Positions 27,101-34,879 of a stretch of 50,873 nt of DNA are shown piece after piece. The stretch's first letter is position 1; each line of letters opens with the position of its first letter. Made by a program: the position numbers and the translations under genes. The notes beneath the pieces were generated by a model. That model saw only the letters and a program-made list of their open reading frames with translations. It did no database searches and was not told the DNA's origin. The stretch comes from Flavobacteriaceae bacterium (lineage in GTDB: Bacteria; Bacteroidota; Bacteroidia; Flavobacteriales; Flavobacteriaceae): positions 1 through 50,873 of the forward strand of contig JANTFW010000006.1 of NCBI GenBank assembly GCA_024763245.1. The letters run 5' to 3'.

Positions 27101-28581
27101 CCGTGGCGCATTACTTCTAGATAAAAGTCATCTTCAAAGGTTTTTTTCCACCACAATAATGCTTCTTCGGCTTGTTTTTCACCGATATTGAGTATTTTAG
27201 AGGGTATTTCTCCATGAAGATTACCACTTAATACCACCAAATCGTCTTTATATTGTTCAAGTAATTTTTTATCAATTCGCGGTACATAATACTTACCTAC
27301 GGTATGCGAAATAGAGGAGAGTTTTGTAAGGTTACGATAGCCGTTTTTGTTTTTAGCTAACAATACAATTTGGTATCCATTGTCTTTTACTTTCTTATTG
27401 GTGTGATCTTCACAGACATAAAATTCAGAACCTATTATAGGTTTAATTGGTGACATTAATTGAACCACACCTAGTTCTCGTGCCTCTTTTTCATCAATAT
27501 CAATTTTTTTAAGTTCTTTGTCTTCTAAAGTATCAATAGACAGCGGCATTAGTTTTTTTTCTTCCTCGGTGAGTTCCCGCTCTTTCTCATCTAATGTAAG
27601 TTGAGCAATCTTGGCTTTTAGGTATTTTTTTTTGTATTGAAGTTTTATCTTCGTATTGTATGCCAAGGCTTCTTTTACAAAATTAAAAGCACCCATCATA
27701 TTGCCGAGATCGGTAACGGCAACAGCAGGCATATTCATTTTAATAGCTGCATTTATTAAATCGGAAGTAGAAGAAGTAGATTGAAGTATAGAAAATTTGG
27801 AATGGTTATGTAAATGGGCAAAAGGAGCATCTTTAAGTACTTCAGGAATAGTTTGAGTAGCTGTTTCTGTTTTTTTTTGTGCCTTGAATCGGGCACTTTC
27901 TTCTTTGAGATTACGGTGTTTAATTCCCGCAGGTTCAATTATATGGGGGTTTAGGGTCTTGAACTCTGTAAAGTAATCGGCTTGAACTTGTAGGTCTTCT
28001 TCGGTAAATACGTTTCTTCTAATCAACTCCAAAAAACAGCGACTTGTTGCCTCTACATCAGCAGCTGCATTATGAGCCTCAAGGAAAGAGACTTCAAAAA
28101 GATGCTCATGTAATTCAGTGAGTTTAGGGTATTTAAATTTTCCACCTCTTCCACCGGGAAGTTGGCATAGTTGTGCGGTAGTTTCGGTACAGGTATCGAG
28201 TGCCGGTTTATCATTTAGAGCGGTTGCTATACCCATTCGGTAGAATTCACTACCCATCACTTTTAAATCAAAATCAAGATTTTGTCCAACGACAAATTTT
28301 GTTTTTTCGATGACCTCATTAAAAAGGCCCAGCACCTCTGATAGAGGTCTTCCTTTTTCTTGAGCTAATTGGGTTGAAATGCCATGGATTTTTTCGGATT
28401 CAAAGGGAATAGTAAAATCATCAGGAGTAATAATAAAATCTTGATTCTCAATAAGATTCCCCCATTTATCGTGCAGTTGCCAAGCAATCTGTACACAACG
28501 CGGCCAATTATCGGTATCCGTAATAGGTGCCTTATAATTCTTTGGTAATCCGGTTGTTTCTGTATCAAAAATTAAGTACAT
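24085..28581 (-). CDS. dnaE: DNA polymerase III alpha subunit with fused proofreading exonuclease
   Basis: This is the replicative polymerase. Starting at ATG 28581 it has 1498 residues; the frame continues to 28635, but those 18 residues do not look conserved. Residues 1 to about 215 are a DnaQ-type 3'-5' exonuclease (FDTETTGLP at 5-13, then VVGQNLDFDLKV). From about 255 the PHP domain follows (FAHLHNHSKFSILQ). The palm motif MPDIDIDFDDDGR, with catalytic aspartates, is near residue 730, and QEQVMRLSQILADFS and KKVTFYMDECKH are present. An OB fold is near 1280. Proofreading is therefore built into the same chain, as known for Bacteroidota. It overlaps the PagL-like gene by 22 bases. Confidence 0.95.
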   Translation of the reverse strand: MYLIFDTETTGLPKNYKAPITDTDNWPRCVQIAWQLHDKWGNLIENQDFIITPDDFTIPFESEKIHGISTQLAQEKGRPLSEVLGLFNEVIEKTKFVVGQNLDFDLKVMGSEFYRMGIATALNDKPALDTCTETTAQLCQLPGGRGGKFKYPKLTELHEHLFEVSFLEAHNAAADVEATSRCFLELIRRNVFTEEDLQVQADYFTEFKTLNPHIIEPAGIKHRNLKEESARFKAQKKTETATQTIPEVLKDAPFAHLHNHSKFSILQSTSSTSDLINAAIKMNMPAVAVTDLGNMMGAFNFVKEALAYNTKIKLQYKKKYLKAKIAQLTLDEKERELTEEEKKLMPLSIDTLEDKELKKIDIDEKEARELGVVQLMSPIKPIIGSEFYVCEDHTNKKVKDNGYQIVLLAKNKNGYRNLTKLSSISHTVGKYYVPRIDKKLLEQYKDDLVVLSGNLHGEIPSKILNIGEKQAEEALLWWKKTFEDDFYLEVMRHGLDTENHVNEVLRTFSEKHQVKTIATNDTYFTHQSEAEAQDILLCIKEGEYQSTPKGRGRGYRKGLENDSYYFKSSDEMKSLFADWPEPILHIQEILSKIETYTLKRDILLPKFAIPKSFVNEEDLKDNGVRGENAYLRHLTYEGAKKRWKTLTPEIEERLDFELKTIDDSGYPGYFLIVWDLIKKAREMGVSVGPGRGSAAGSAVAYCLWITNVDPIKYDLLFERFLNPERVSMPDIDIDFDDDGRQKVIDYVTEKYGQENVAQIITYGTLGAKSSIRDTGRVMELPLHETDRIAKLLPLVKLDTIFNETEKNKKKIKELRKEEQLNVNEIKNIADGEELEAITIQQAQKIEGSVRNTGVHACGFIITPEEITNLVPVATAKDTDMYVTQFDNTVVESAGLLKMDFLGLKTLTLIKDTVEIVKAIHKKQLEPDEFPLDDEKTYELFQKGETIGVFQFESVGMRKSLKDLKPTEFADLIAMVALYRPGPMDYIPLYVERKHGISQIEYDLPIMEDILKETYGVTVYQEQVMRLSQILADFSKGDADQLRKAMGKKQIAVLNEMKPRFIENGHKNGYPKETLEKIWKDWEKFASYAFNKSHATCYAFIAYQTAYLKAHYPAEFMAAVLSNNMSDIKKVTFYMDECKHSGLAVLGPDVNESYYKFAVNKEGAIRFGMGGIKGVGQGAVESIINERKKNGPFASIFDVTKRIDLRAANKRVFEGLALAGGFDSFSGTNRAQYFATDEKGTTFLDKAIRFGNRYQENQNSSQMSLFGGESAATSLPEPAIPTCEEWTIMEKLSKEKEVVGIYISGHPLDDYKNELKYYCNGQLDLLQNPQELIDKELSLGGIVTSASNRMSKNGKEWGIFTLEDYMDSYEFRIFGEDYLRFKHFLVPNAFLHIRIKITKGWKEGDTRIQFLGFQMLQDVLENLSKKLTLQFSIKSINHELIEELADLIKTYKGKKELNFLIYDLKEKLKIHMPSRRFKIAITNDLLQELNTKKWHFILK

Positions 28582-28635
28582 ATTGCTAGAAAAAAAGTTG
28601 TAATACGAGTGTTTAAAAGTAAAAAAAAAGGGCAT

Positions 28636-29206
28636 TAAAAAATAGGGATGGAAGTTTATTTATCAACAAAACGTATTTTGTTTAAAAAGAAAATACAACT
28701 AAAAGTCTACCCGATTTATTTTAATAACCTGAGTTCGACCTAAACTTTGCTCACAGTTTCAGATAATTAGCTCATAGGCAATCTAAATTTATGAGAACTA
28801 TCTGGATAATTTGAGTGAATTTGGGCAGTATATGGGCTAATTATCGAAATCTACTATTAGAAAATAATACAGCATCTTTTCACTAAAAAACCATTTGCAA
28901 TAACTAGTTATAACTACTTGATTTTTAGCAAAAATCTACTGTATTATTGACTTTCTGTGAGATAAATCTTAGGTCGAACTCAGGTTAAAAACTTGCTGCC
29001 CTTGTCTTTTTAAAATATATAGACACTAACCAACTTTGTAGAAATACAGTTTTATTGGCGTTGTGTAGGACTAAATAATTTTCTTTAGCAACGGTATTGT
29101 TGTAATTCTTGGCTGAGTTTATGACTATAAACTACCTCGGGACAAAGTCCCGAAGTATTACATTGTATGTTCTGTCTGCTTTTCAGCTTTTGCCTTGCGA
29201 ATAAAT
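28636..29206. other. 571-base intergenic region between dnaE and a lipoprotein frame
   Basis: Nearly half is the MITE-like element at 28725-28987. The remainder has no coding frame. A 7-bp hairpin, TCGGGAC-AAA-GTCCCGA (29137-29153), lies 54 bases before the end of the lipoprotein gene. It lacks a T-run in either direction and resembles short GC-rich palindromes scattered in flavobacterial spacers. Confidence 0.5.
28725..28987. mobile_element. 263-bp MITE-like element with terminal inverted repeats
   Basis: The left end TAACCTGAGTTCGACCTA (28725-28742) and the right end (28970-28987) are perfect 18-base inverted repeats. With mismatches the similarity continues to about 33 bases (CTCACAG is shared on both sides). 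It has no coding capacity. A second copy begins at 50719 in the opposite orientation and is nearly identical over 155 bases, apart from a few substitutions and small indels. Non-coding length, TIRs and dispersion fit a miniature inverted-repeat transposable element mobilised by a transposase elsewhere. A target duplication is not clear; both ends abut A/T-rich TTAA-like bases. Confidence 0.8.
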
Positions 29207-30163
29207 TTATTCCGCATAGGTTACACTAAAACTACCCTCGGTAATTTCAAAGGAAGGTGTGCTAGCATTCAAATGCTGTGCAGTAAAAAGGAAAGTACCT
29301 TCAATAGTCCTAGCTGAAGCATTATGAGCCGTTATCGTAATACTCCCCGAAGCAGCAGAATAGAGTTCGGTATTTGATAAGTTGTACTGCGCACTAAAAG
29401 AACCTTGAGTTGGTATTGCTGAAAAATTATAGGTTCCGGGTGTTGCACTGTCAAAAGGAATTGATAATCCAATGCTCTGTAAGCTATTTTTTGTAGCAGT
29501 AATAGAAATATTTGTGTTTCCTGCAAGACTAGTTTTGGTAGCCTGTACAGCATTCTCTACAAATTTATCCCCATCTACTTTAGCGAAAAATTCATTTTCA
29601 TTATCATTTGGTAACTCCGTAACATAAGGTATATTGGTAAAAACACCATCTGAAATGGTTTTACTATCACCTGCTCCCGTTTGTGTGTAAGCTTCGAAAG
29701 TACCGGAAATTAGTTTATTGGCAGTATCAATTTCTACAATAGTAACCGTTCCTGTGGAGTTTTCAACAGTAGTACCGGCTATATAGGAAGTTGTAGCATT
29801 ATCATCCTCTTTATAGGCTAAAGCAGTGTTGGTAGTAGCTGAACTATCGCAATCAAAACTGTAACTGCCCACCAAATCACTCTCTACCATGATGGTGATG
29901 AGTTCACCATTATCGGCAATACCTGTAATATTTGTAATACCACTTACAATAGAAGCAGTACTGTTTTCTGGTTCAAATAATACGTCAATTACAGTTGCTT
30001 TAAAAACGGCATCTGAATTATTGTCATCATCGTTGTTATTATCGTTGTTATCATTATTATCATTATTGTGAATGGTTCCATCTAAACTATATTCTTCATG
30101 TACAGGAACTTCACAAGAGAGTATGGCGGTAATAATAAATAAAATAAAAAATAGGTGTTTGAG
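29207..30163 (-). CDS. DUF6252-like lipoprotein frame without a normal start codon
   Basis: The frame is open from 30163 to the stop at 29207 (318 residues). It begins LKHLFFILFIITAILSCEV, an evident lipoprotein signal with Cys after LS, but the codon expected to be ATG reads CTC, and an in-frame TAA (30166-30164) precedes it. No ATG lies upstream. The first in-frame ATG, at 29890, would delete the signal. After the Cys comes a run of Asn/Asp (about 30010-30075), then two similar beta-rich halves, FKATVIDVLFEP... and FFAKVDGDKFVEN..., resembling DUF6252. It is exported to the envelope if translated; ATT at about codon 7 is a possible rare start. It may be a decaying gene. Confidence 0.55.
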   Translation of the reverse strand, partial: LKHLFFILFIITAILSCEVPVHEEYSLDGTIHNNDNNDNNDNNNDDDNNSDAVFKATVIDVLFEPENSTASIVSGITNITGIADNGELITIMVESDLVGSYSFDCDSSATTNTALAYKEDDNATTSYIAGTTVENSTGTVTIVEIDTANKLISGTFEAYTQTGAGDSKTISDGVFTNIPYVTELPNDNENEFFAKVDGDKFVENAVQATKTSLAGNTNISITATKNSLQSIGLSIPFDSATPGTYNFSAIPTQGSFSAQYNLSNTELYSAASGSITITAHNASARTIEGTFLFTAQHLNASTPSFEITEGSFSVTYAE

Positions 30164-30221
30164 TTACGTAAGGTGCAGTGTATATTTTTGGTAAAAGTAA
30201 TAAAAGTTTGCTATTCCATCA

Positions 30222-31727
30222 TTACATACAGTGAATGTATTGATCTACTAATGATTTAATAGCCTCTTCTTTTTGGTAGAGTCTTTCGCTTAAATCTTTG
30301 TCATTGTATGATTTTAATCGATTAATAAATCCATCAATAGTACCTTTTGGAAAAACACCTTCTTTTTCAAAAAAGCTTCTGTCCTGCTCCAAATATTCTG
30401 CAGATTCGGCACAGGAATTTGGCAAACTTTTTAAGGAGTTGTATAAATCTTTGTGTTTGTCATCAAAAATATTCACATTGACATATAATTTAGCTGCTTT
30501 TTCTAAGGAATCATCAGCCAGTAAGCCGTCTTTAGCCGCCAAAATCATTCCGGCTAGTAAATGATATAGATCAGCGGAACCATCAGGGGCTCTAAACTCC
30601 ACAGTTTGTTTTCCAGGGATATAAGGCACTTCTCCTCTTTCTTGAGGATTGGCGTTTTTAATCATATTCGTTTTTGCAATCCATCCTAGTGGAACACGCA
30701 CTAATACAGAACGGTTGCTATCGCCCCAGCAGACCATTGTAGGAGCTTCTTGGTGTGGAACTAAGCGAAGGTAGGAGGTAGGGATTGTATTTCCAAAAGC
30801 CGTTAAAGCCTGGGCTTTGTCTAATATACCGGCAATAAATTTTTTGGCAATATCGGTTAAGCCTATCTCATTTGCCATATAATTTATGCCATCTTTTTCC
30901 AATAACATATGGATATGAAGCCCGCTACCTGCTTTGCCTACAGTGATTTTCGGTGCAAAACTAATCTCAACACCATATTTTTGACCTAACATCCGTAAGA
31001 TCCATTTTGATATGATGAGTTGTTCTACTGCTTGTTCGGCTTCTACCGGAATAAATTCGATTTCGTGTTGTTCGTAGCTATGATTTTCGGTGGTAAAGTT
31101 TCCCACTTCAGCATGTCCATATTTAATTTTACCTCCGGATTGCGCAATAATACGAAGTGCTTCGGTTCTTAATTTTTCCCAATTTGTAAATGGAGGAGAG
31201 GCATGATATCCTTTTTGATCTTTTGTCGGGTATAAATTATTCTTTTCGCTGATAACATAATACTCTAATTCTCCCATAGCCTTAAAAGTATATCCGGTTT
31301 CTTGGGTAAAGAGCCTAGAGGCTTTTTTGAGAATATATTCCGGGGCGCTTTCCAAAGGGTGTCCGTCTTTGGTATAGAAAGAACATAAAATATCGAGAGT
31401 AGGTTGTTCCGTAAATGGATTTACAAAAGCTGTTCTAAAACGAGGAATCACATATAAATCACTAGAATCTGCGTCAATATATGAAAATAGGCTGGAACCA
31501 TCGACCCGCTCGCCGGTAGATAAAATGGATTCGAGGTAATCTTTACTGGTTATCACAAAATTTAGTGTCTTGAGTTTGCCATCTTCTCCTACATACCTAA
31601 AGTTTAGCATTTCAATTTGATGGTCATCGATAAATTTAATGATATCATATTTGGTAAATTCAGCCGCTGGTTTTTTTAAATGTTTGACCAGTTTGTTTGG
31701 ATTCATTAAAATTTCTAGATCTCTCAT
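30222..31727 (-). CDS. glnA: Glutamine synthetase, type I-like
   Basis: The 501-residue cytoplasmic enzyme ligates ammonium to glutamate using ATP. The N-terminal beta-grasp region has VDGSSLFSYIDADSSDLYVIP. The catalytic metal site is in MGELEYYVI and HEIEFIP, the ammonium/glutamate loop in GSGLHIHM, and the nucleotide and glutamate site in NRSVLVRVP and VEFRAPDGSADLYHLLAGM. The length is slightly above the 440-470 of standard GSI, as in other Bacteroidota. The adenylylation Tyr motif is not evident, so covalent regulation by GlnE is doubtful. The start may be 31706 (MNPNK). It is divergent from rpsP, with a TATTTTTG -7 box. Confidence 0.92.
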   Translation of the reverse strand: MRDLEILMNPNKLVKHLKKPAAEFTKYDIIKFIDDHQIEMLNFRYVGEDGKLKTLNFVITSKDYLESILSTGERVDGSSLFSYIDADSSDLYVIPRFRTAFVNPFTEQPTLDILCSFYTKDGHPLESAPEYILKKASRLFTQETGYTFKAMGELEYYVISEKNNLYPTKDQKGYHASPPFTNWEKLRTEALRIIAQSGGKIKYGHAEVGNFTTENHSYEQHEIEFIPVEAEQAVEQLIISKWILRMLGQKYGVEISFAPKITVGKAGSGLHIHMLLEKDGINYMANEIGLTDIAKKFIAGILDKAQALTAFGNTIPTSYLRLVPHQEAPTMVCWGDSNRSVLVRVPLGWIAKTNMIKNANPQERGEVPYIPGKQTVEFRAPDGSADLYHLLAGMILAAKDGLLADDSLEKAAKLYVNVNIFDDKHKDLYNSLKSLPNSCAESAEYLEQDRSFFEKEGVFPKGTIDGFINRLKSYNDKDLSERLYQKEEAIKSLVDQYIHCM

Positions 31728-31752
31728 AATATATTTGTTTTTTGAACAGATG

Positions 31753-31760
31753 CAAAAATA
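31753..31760 (-). promoter_or_regulatory. -7 promoter box of glutamine synthetase
   Basis: The minus strand reads TATTTTTG, a match to TAnnTTTG, 25 bases before the ATG at 31727. The -33 position lacks TTG. Confidence 0.5.
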
Positions 31761-31780
31761 AGATATTTTAAGGTACTATG

Positions 31781-31810
31781 TTGCTGTTTGTTAAAATGTT
31801 TGTACATTTG
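31781..31810 (+). promoter_or_regulatory. Full -33/-7 promoter of rpsP-rimM
   Basis: TTG (31781-31783), a 19-base spacer and TACATTTG (31803-31810) match the Bacteroidota housekeeping consensus exactly. The ATG follows 49 bases after the box, leaving room for a short leader. Confidence 0.75.
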
Positions 31811-31859
31811 CAGGCTCAATTAATAATCAAGGTCGTGTACCTTAAAAAATTAACAAATT

Positions 31860-32456
31860 ATGCCAGTAAAAATTAGATTACAAAGACACGGTAAAAAAGG
31901 GAAACCTTTCTATTGGATAGTAGCCGCTGATGCTCGTGCAAAAAGAGATGGTAAATACTTGGAAAAACTAGGTACTTATAATCCGAATGTTAACCCTGCA
32001 GTTATTGATATTGATATTGATGGTGCTGTAAAATGGTTAGATAACGGTGCTCAGCCTACAGATACTGCCCGTGCTATATTATCTTACAAAGGTGTTTTGT
32101 ATAAGAAACACTTAGCCGGAGGTGTGAAAAAAGGTGCTTTTTCAGCAGAAGAAGCCGAAAAGAAATTTCAAGAATGGCTAGATGCCAAAGCTAGTAAAAT
32201 TGAAGCTAAAGCTAAAGGTTTGATGAAAGCCAAAGAAGATGCTGCAGCTAAATTGTTAGCAGCGGAAAAAGCAATTAATGAAGAACGTGCTGCTGCGGCT
32301 AAAGAAGCTGAAAATGCAGCTATTAAAGCAGAAGCAGATGCAAAAGCAGCTGCTGAAGCGGCTGAAAAAGCGGCTACAGAAGAGGTTGAGGCTAAGCCTG
32401 AAACTATTGATGATGCTGCCGCTGCTGCAGAAGGAAATACAGAAGCTGCTGAATAA
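31860..32456 (+). CDS. rpsP: 30S ribosomal protein S16 with long C-terminal extension
   Basis: The first 80 residues are canonical S16 (MPVKIRLQRHGKKGKPFYWIV, ending near the KWLDNGAQPTDTARAIL segment), which helps fold the 5' domain of 16S rRNA. The remaining ~115 residues are an Ala/Glu/Lys-rich helix that would form a coiled coil and ends in an acidic Ala-rich tail. The total of 198 residues is more than double the usual 80-90. Long S16 tails are known in Bacteroidota, so this is a lineage trait, not a fusion artefact. rimM follows after 15 bases, as in most bacteria. Confidence 0.95.
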   Translation: MPVKIRLQRHGKKGKPFYWIVAADARAKRDGKYLEKLGTYNPNVNPAVIDIDIDGAVKWLDNGAQPTDTARAILSYKGVLYKKHLAGGVKKGAFSAEEAEKKFQEWLDAKASKIEAKAKGLMKAKEDAAAKLLAAEKAINEERAAAAKEAENAAIKAEADAKAAAEAAEKAATEEVEAKPETIDDAAAAAEGNTEAAE

Positions 32457-32471
32457 TTATAAATTTAGCAA

Positions 32472-32999
32472 ATGCAAAAATCAGCGTGTTTTTATGCGGG
32501 TAAAATAGTAAGAAAACACAGTTTTAAAGGAGAACTAATTATCAAAATTGATAAGGATACTCCCGATAGTATTACAGAATTGGAATCAGTTTTTATTGCG
32601 TTAGGCAATAATCTGGTTCCTTTTTTTATTGAAAAAAGTGCTTGGCAAAAAACCTTACAACTACGCGTAAAACTGGAAGATATAAATACAGAAGCTGATG
32701 CAGATGCTTTAATTAATAAAGAAATTTATTTACCAAAAGAGTTACTTCCTGAACTTGACGGAAACCATTTTTATAAAGCAGAAATAATTGGTTATACCTT
32801 AGAGGATATTCATCAAGGTAAGGTAGGAGTGATTAAGGGAGTGAATGAACATACACCTCAACCCCTCTTCGAGGTGATTGATGCTAAGGGTAATTTTATC
32901 TTAGTACCTGCTATTGATGCCTTTATTAGAGCAATTAATCACGAGAGCAATACCATACTTGTTGAGACTCCTGATGGATTATTAGATTTACACGCTTAA
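32472..32999 (+). CDS. rimM: Ribosome maturation factor RimM
   Basis: The 175-residue cytoplasmic protein binds S19 and assists late maturation of the 30S head. The N-terminal barrel opens with YAGKIVRKHSFKGELIIKID, the usual G-x-I-x-x-x-x-G-x-x-G-E-like start. The C-terminal PRC-barrel contains EIIGYTLEDIHQGKVGVIKGV and FILVPAIDAFIRAIN. It is 15 bases after rpsP and shares its promoter. The gene order rpsP-rimM is conserved; the usual trmD does not follow here, and a different tRNA methyltransferase is next. Confidence 0.93.
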   Translation: MQKSACFYAGKIVRKHSFKGELIIKIDKDTPDSITELESVFIALGNNLVPFFIEKSAWQKTLQLRVKLEDINTEADADALINKEIYLPKELLPELDGNHFYKAEIIGYTLEDIHQGKVGVIKGVNEHTPQPLFEVIDAKGNFILVPAIDAFIRAINHESNTILVETPDGLLDLHA

Positions 33000-33015
33000 C
33001 AGTGTTTTCCGTTTT

Positions 33016-33723
33016 ATGAATTTTCGGTTTAAACAATTTATAGTGCAACAAGAGCTTGCGGCAATGAAAGTGGGTACCGATAGTATTTTGTTAGGTGCTT
33101 GGGCTAATATTAATGCAGAGGTAAATAGTATTTTAGATATAGGGGCCGGTACCGGAATACTATCATTGATGTGTGCACAACGTAGCACAGCTACGGTTAT
33201 TGATGCTGTGGAGCTAGAAGATAATGCCTTTGTAGAAGCGGTGTCTAATTTTGAAAATTCACCTTGGGCTGACCGTCTATTTTGCTATCATAGCTCCATT
33301 CAGGAATTTGCTTTGGAAATAGATACCACCTACGATTTTATTATAGCCAATCCGCCTTTTTTTAGTCCATCGGCAATACAAGAGGTTTCAAGTAGAACTA
33401 TGGCGCGTCAAACGCATCTATTAAATCATATGAGTTTGCTAAAAGCTGTAAAAAGTTTGTTACATTCCACAGGAACTTTTGCGGTGATTATTCCTTTTGA
33501 TATGGAATCTTTTTTTTGCAAGCTGGCAACAAATATGGGATTGTACGTTTGTCGTACTACCCGTGTTAAGGATACGTTTAAGGCACCGGTAAAAAGGAGT
33601 TTGTTACAGTTCTCATTTCAAAACCAGTTTACAGAAGAACATATTTTAATTCTTAAAGACAAACAGGGAGTTTATTCAGAAGAATTTAAAGCGCTAACCC
33701 AAGACTATTATTTAAATTTCTAA
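33016..33723 (+). CDS. trmN6: tRNA1(Val) A37 N6-methyltransferase
   Basis: The 235-residue SAM-dependent enzyme has the class I binding motif ILDIGAGTGILSLMCAQ near the start and the N6-adenine signature ANPPFF (about residue 114). TrmN6 (YfiC) methylates A37 of valine tRNA in the cytoplasm. The length and the position of both motifs fit that family better than ribosomal or DNA N6-methyltransferases. It is separated from rimM by 16 bases, so rpsP, rimM and trmN6 form a translation operon. Confidence 0.88.
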   Translation: MNFRFKQFIVQQELAAMKVGTDSILLGAWANINAEVNSILDIGAGTGILSLMCAQRSTATVIDAVELEDNAFVEAVSNFENSPWADRLFCYHSSIQEFALEIDTTYDFIIANPPFFSPSAIQEVSSRTMARQTHLLNHMSLLKAVKSLLHSTGTFAVIIPFDMESFFCKLATNMGLYVCRTTRVKDTFKAPVKRSLLQFSFQNQFTEEHILILKDKQGVYSEEFKALTQDYYLNF

Positions 33724-33752
33724 AGAGATACTATTGATTTATGAATCGTTTT

Positions 33753-34265
33753 TTACTCTTTATACCATCCGGCATATTTAATATAGCTATCCGCTATTCG
33801 TTCTATTTCACCGGAAACTAAGTCGGCTGAAATATCCTTAACTTTTTTAGCCGGAATTCCGGCATAAATACTTCCGCTTTCCACAAGGGTGCCCTTGGTG
33901 ACAACAGCTCCTGCTGCAATAATACTATTCGATTCAATAATTACAGCATCTAAGATTACAGCGTTCATACCAATTAATACATTGTCCTTAATCGTACAGC
34001 CATGAACGGTAGCATTGTGTGCAATGGATACGTTATTACCAATAGTGGTAGGATGTTTTTTATAGGTTCCATGGATAACAGCCCCATCTTGTACATTGAC
34101 TTTGTTACCCATTCTAATATAATTAACATCTCCACGTAGAACCGCACTAAACCAGACACTACAATGGTCACCCATAATTACGTCTCCTAGTACAGCCGAG
34201 TTTTCCGCAAAAAAACAATTGCTGCCAAATTGCGGTGTTTTTCCGTTAATGGTTTTCTGTATCAT
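33753..34265 (-). CDS. Gamma-class carbonic anhydrase family protein
   Basis: The 170-residue protein is a left-handed beta helix built of hexapeptide repeats (for example IMGDHCSVWFSAVLRGDVN and VLIGMNAVILDA). Three His in AVIHGTY and IAHNATVHGC sit at the positions of the zinc ligands of gamma carbonic anhydrases. RGDVNYIRMG and NVQDGAVIHG are also standard. It forms trimers and would hydrate CO2 or bind a related ligand, though many family members have unproven activity. It begins four bases after the stop of the beta-barrel gene and is probably cotranscribed with it. Confidence 0.9.
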   Translation of the reverse strand: MIQKTINGKTPQFGSNCFFAENSAVLGDVIMGDHCSVWFSAVLRGDVNYIRMGNKVNVQDGAVIHGTYKKHPTTIGNNVSIAHNATVHGCTIKDNVLIGMNAVILDAVIIESNSIIAAGAVVTKGTLVESGSIYAGIPAKKVKDISADLVSGEIERIADSYIKYAGWYKE

Positions 34266-34269
34266 CTCA

Positions 34270-34827
34270 TTAAATTCTAAAGCCTACTCCAAAGCGTATT
34301 ATTTGTCGAGATTCGGTATCGACATATCCGGTTTGTTTTTGTTTTAAGAAAGCCTTGACATAGCTAAAATTACTATGAAAATAGATGCGTTCTATTACAC
34401 TATAGCTTAAACCCAGACCGGCATTAAACCCGGTATAACTGGAAGAGGTGCTGCTTTTATTGTAGTTGTATACACTAAATCCGGCGGATACATATAATCT
34501 AAATTTTTCATAATCATCTAAGTTTAACTTCGTGAAGAAATTGATGTGATTAATTAAAAAATTAAAAGGTTCGTTGGAAGAATATTGTAGAATTTTGTTC
34601 CCTTGGTTTAGGTCAAATTTATACTCGATGCCATAATTAAATTTATCATTGGCAGTTAATTGATATTGAATGGCAGCTCCAAAAATACCTTGAACATCGG
34701 TATATTGGTTGGTTGACTTTTCGAAATCTAAGGGGTAGTGTAATTCAAAAGACAATCCGGAATCCTGTGATTGGGCTTTGTGAAAAACGCTGAAACTAAG
34801 TACGAGTAATAGAAAAATTTTATTCAT
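34270..34827 (-). CDS. Outer-membrane beta-barrel protein
   Basis: The 185-residue protein starts at ATG 34827 (MNKIFLLLVLSFSVFHKAQSQ, a clear signal peptide). I reject the extension to TTG 34875 because it would cover the promoter. The mature part alternates polar and aromatic residues, as in eight-stranded porin-like barrels, and ends with the C-terminal pattern QIIRFGVGFRI, an aromatic or hydrophobic residue at the end being usual for barrel insertion. The substrate is unknown. It has its own promoter and is followed by the carbonic anhydrase gene. Confidence 0.78.
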   Translation of the reverse strand: MNKIFLLLVLSFSVFHKAQSQDSGLSFELHYPLDFEKSTNQYTDVQGIFGAAIQYQLTANDKFNYGIEYKFDLNQGNKILQYSSNEPFNFLINHINFFTKLNLDDYEKFRLYVSAGFSVYNYNKSSTSSSYTGFNAGLGLSYSVIERIYFHSNFSYVKAFLKQKQTGYVDTESRQIIRFGVGFRI

Positions 34828-34845
34828 TATAATCTTTTGTTTTGG

Positions 34846-34875
34846 TAAATGTAATATTCTTATGTAATACGACAA
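34846..34875 (-). promoter_or_regulatory. Promoter of the beta-barrel gene
   Basis: On the minus strand TTG (34875-34873), a 19-base spacer and TACATTTA (34853-34846) fit the TTG/TAnnTTTG consensus with one mismatch. It ends 18 bases before the ATG. Confidence 0.6.
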
Positions 34876-34879
34876 AGAA

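Noticed and set aside
28582-28635. 18-residue N-terminal extension of DnaE
   Set aside because: Low-complexity Phe/Tyr/Ser-rich sequence ahead of the conserved exonuclease start MYLIFDTETTGL.
29137-29153. Intrinsic terminator for the DUF6252-like gene
   Set aside because: GC-rich 7-bp hairpin but no T-run on either strand.
30010-30075. Microsatellite of TTATCA-like units
   Set aside because: Explained by Asn and Asp codons of the lipoprotein linker; the units are irregular.
34828-34875. TTG start for the beta-barrel protein
   Set aside because: The extension includes both promoter boxes and would block the signal peptide.
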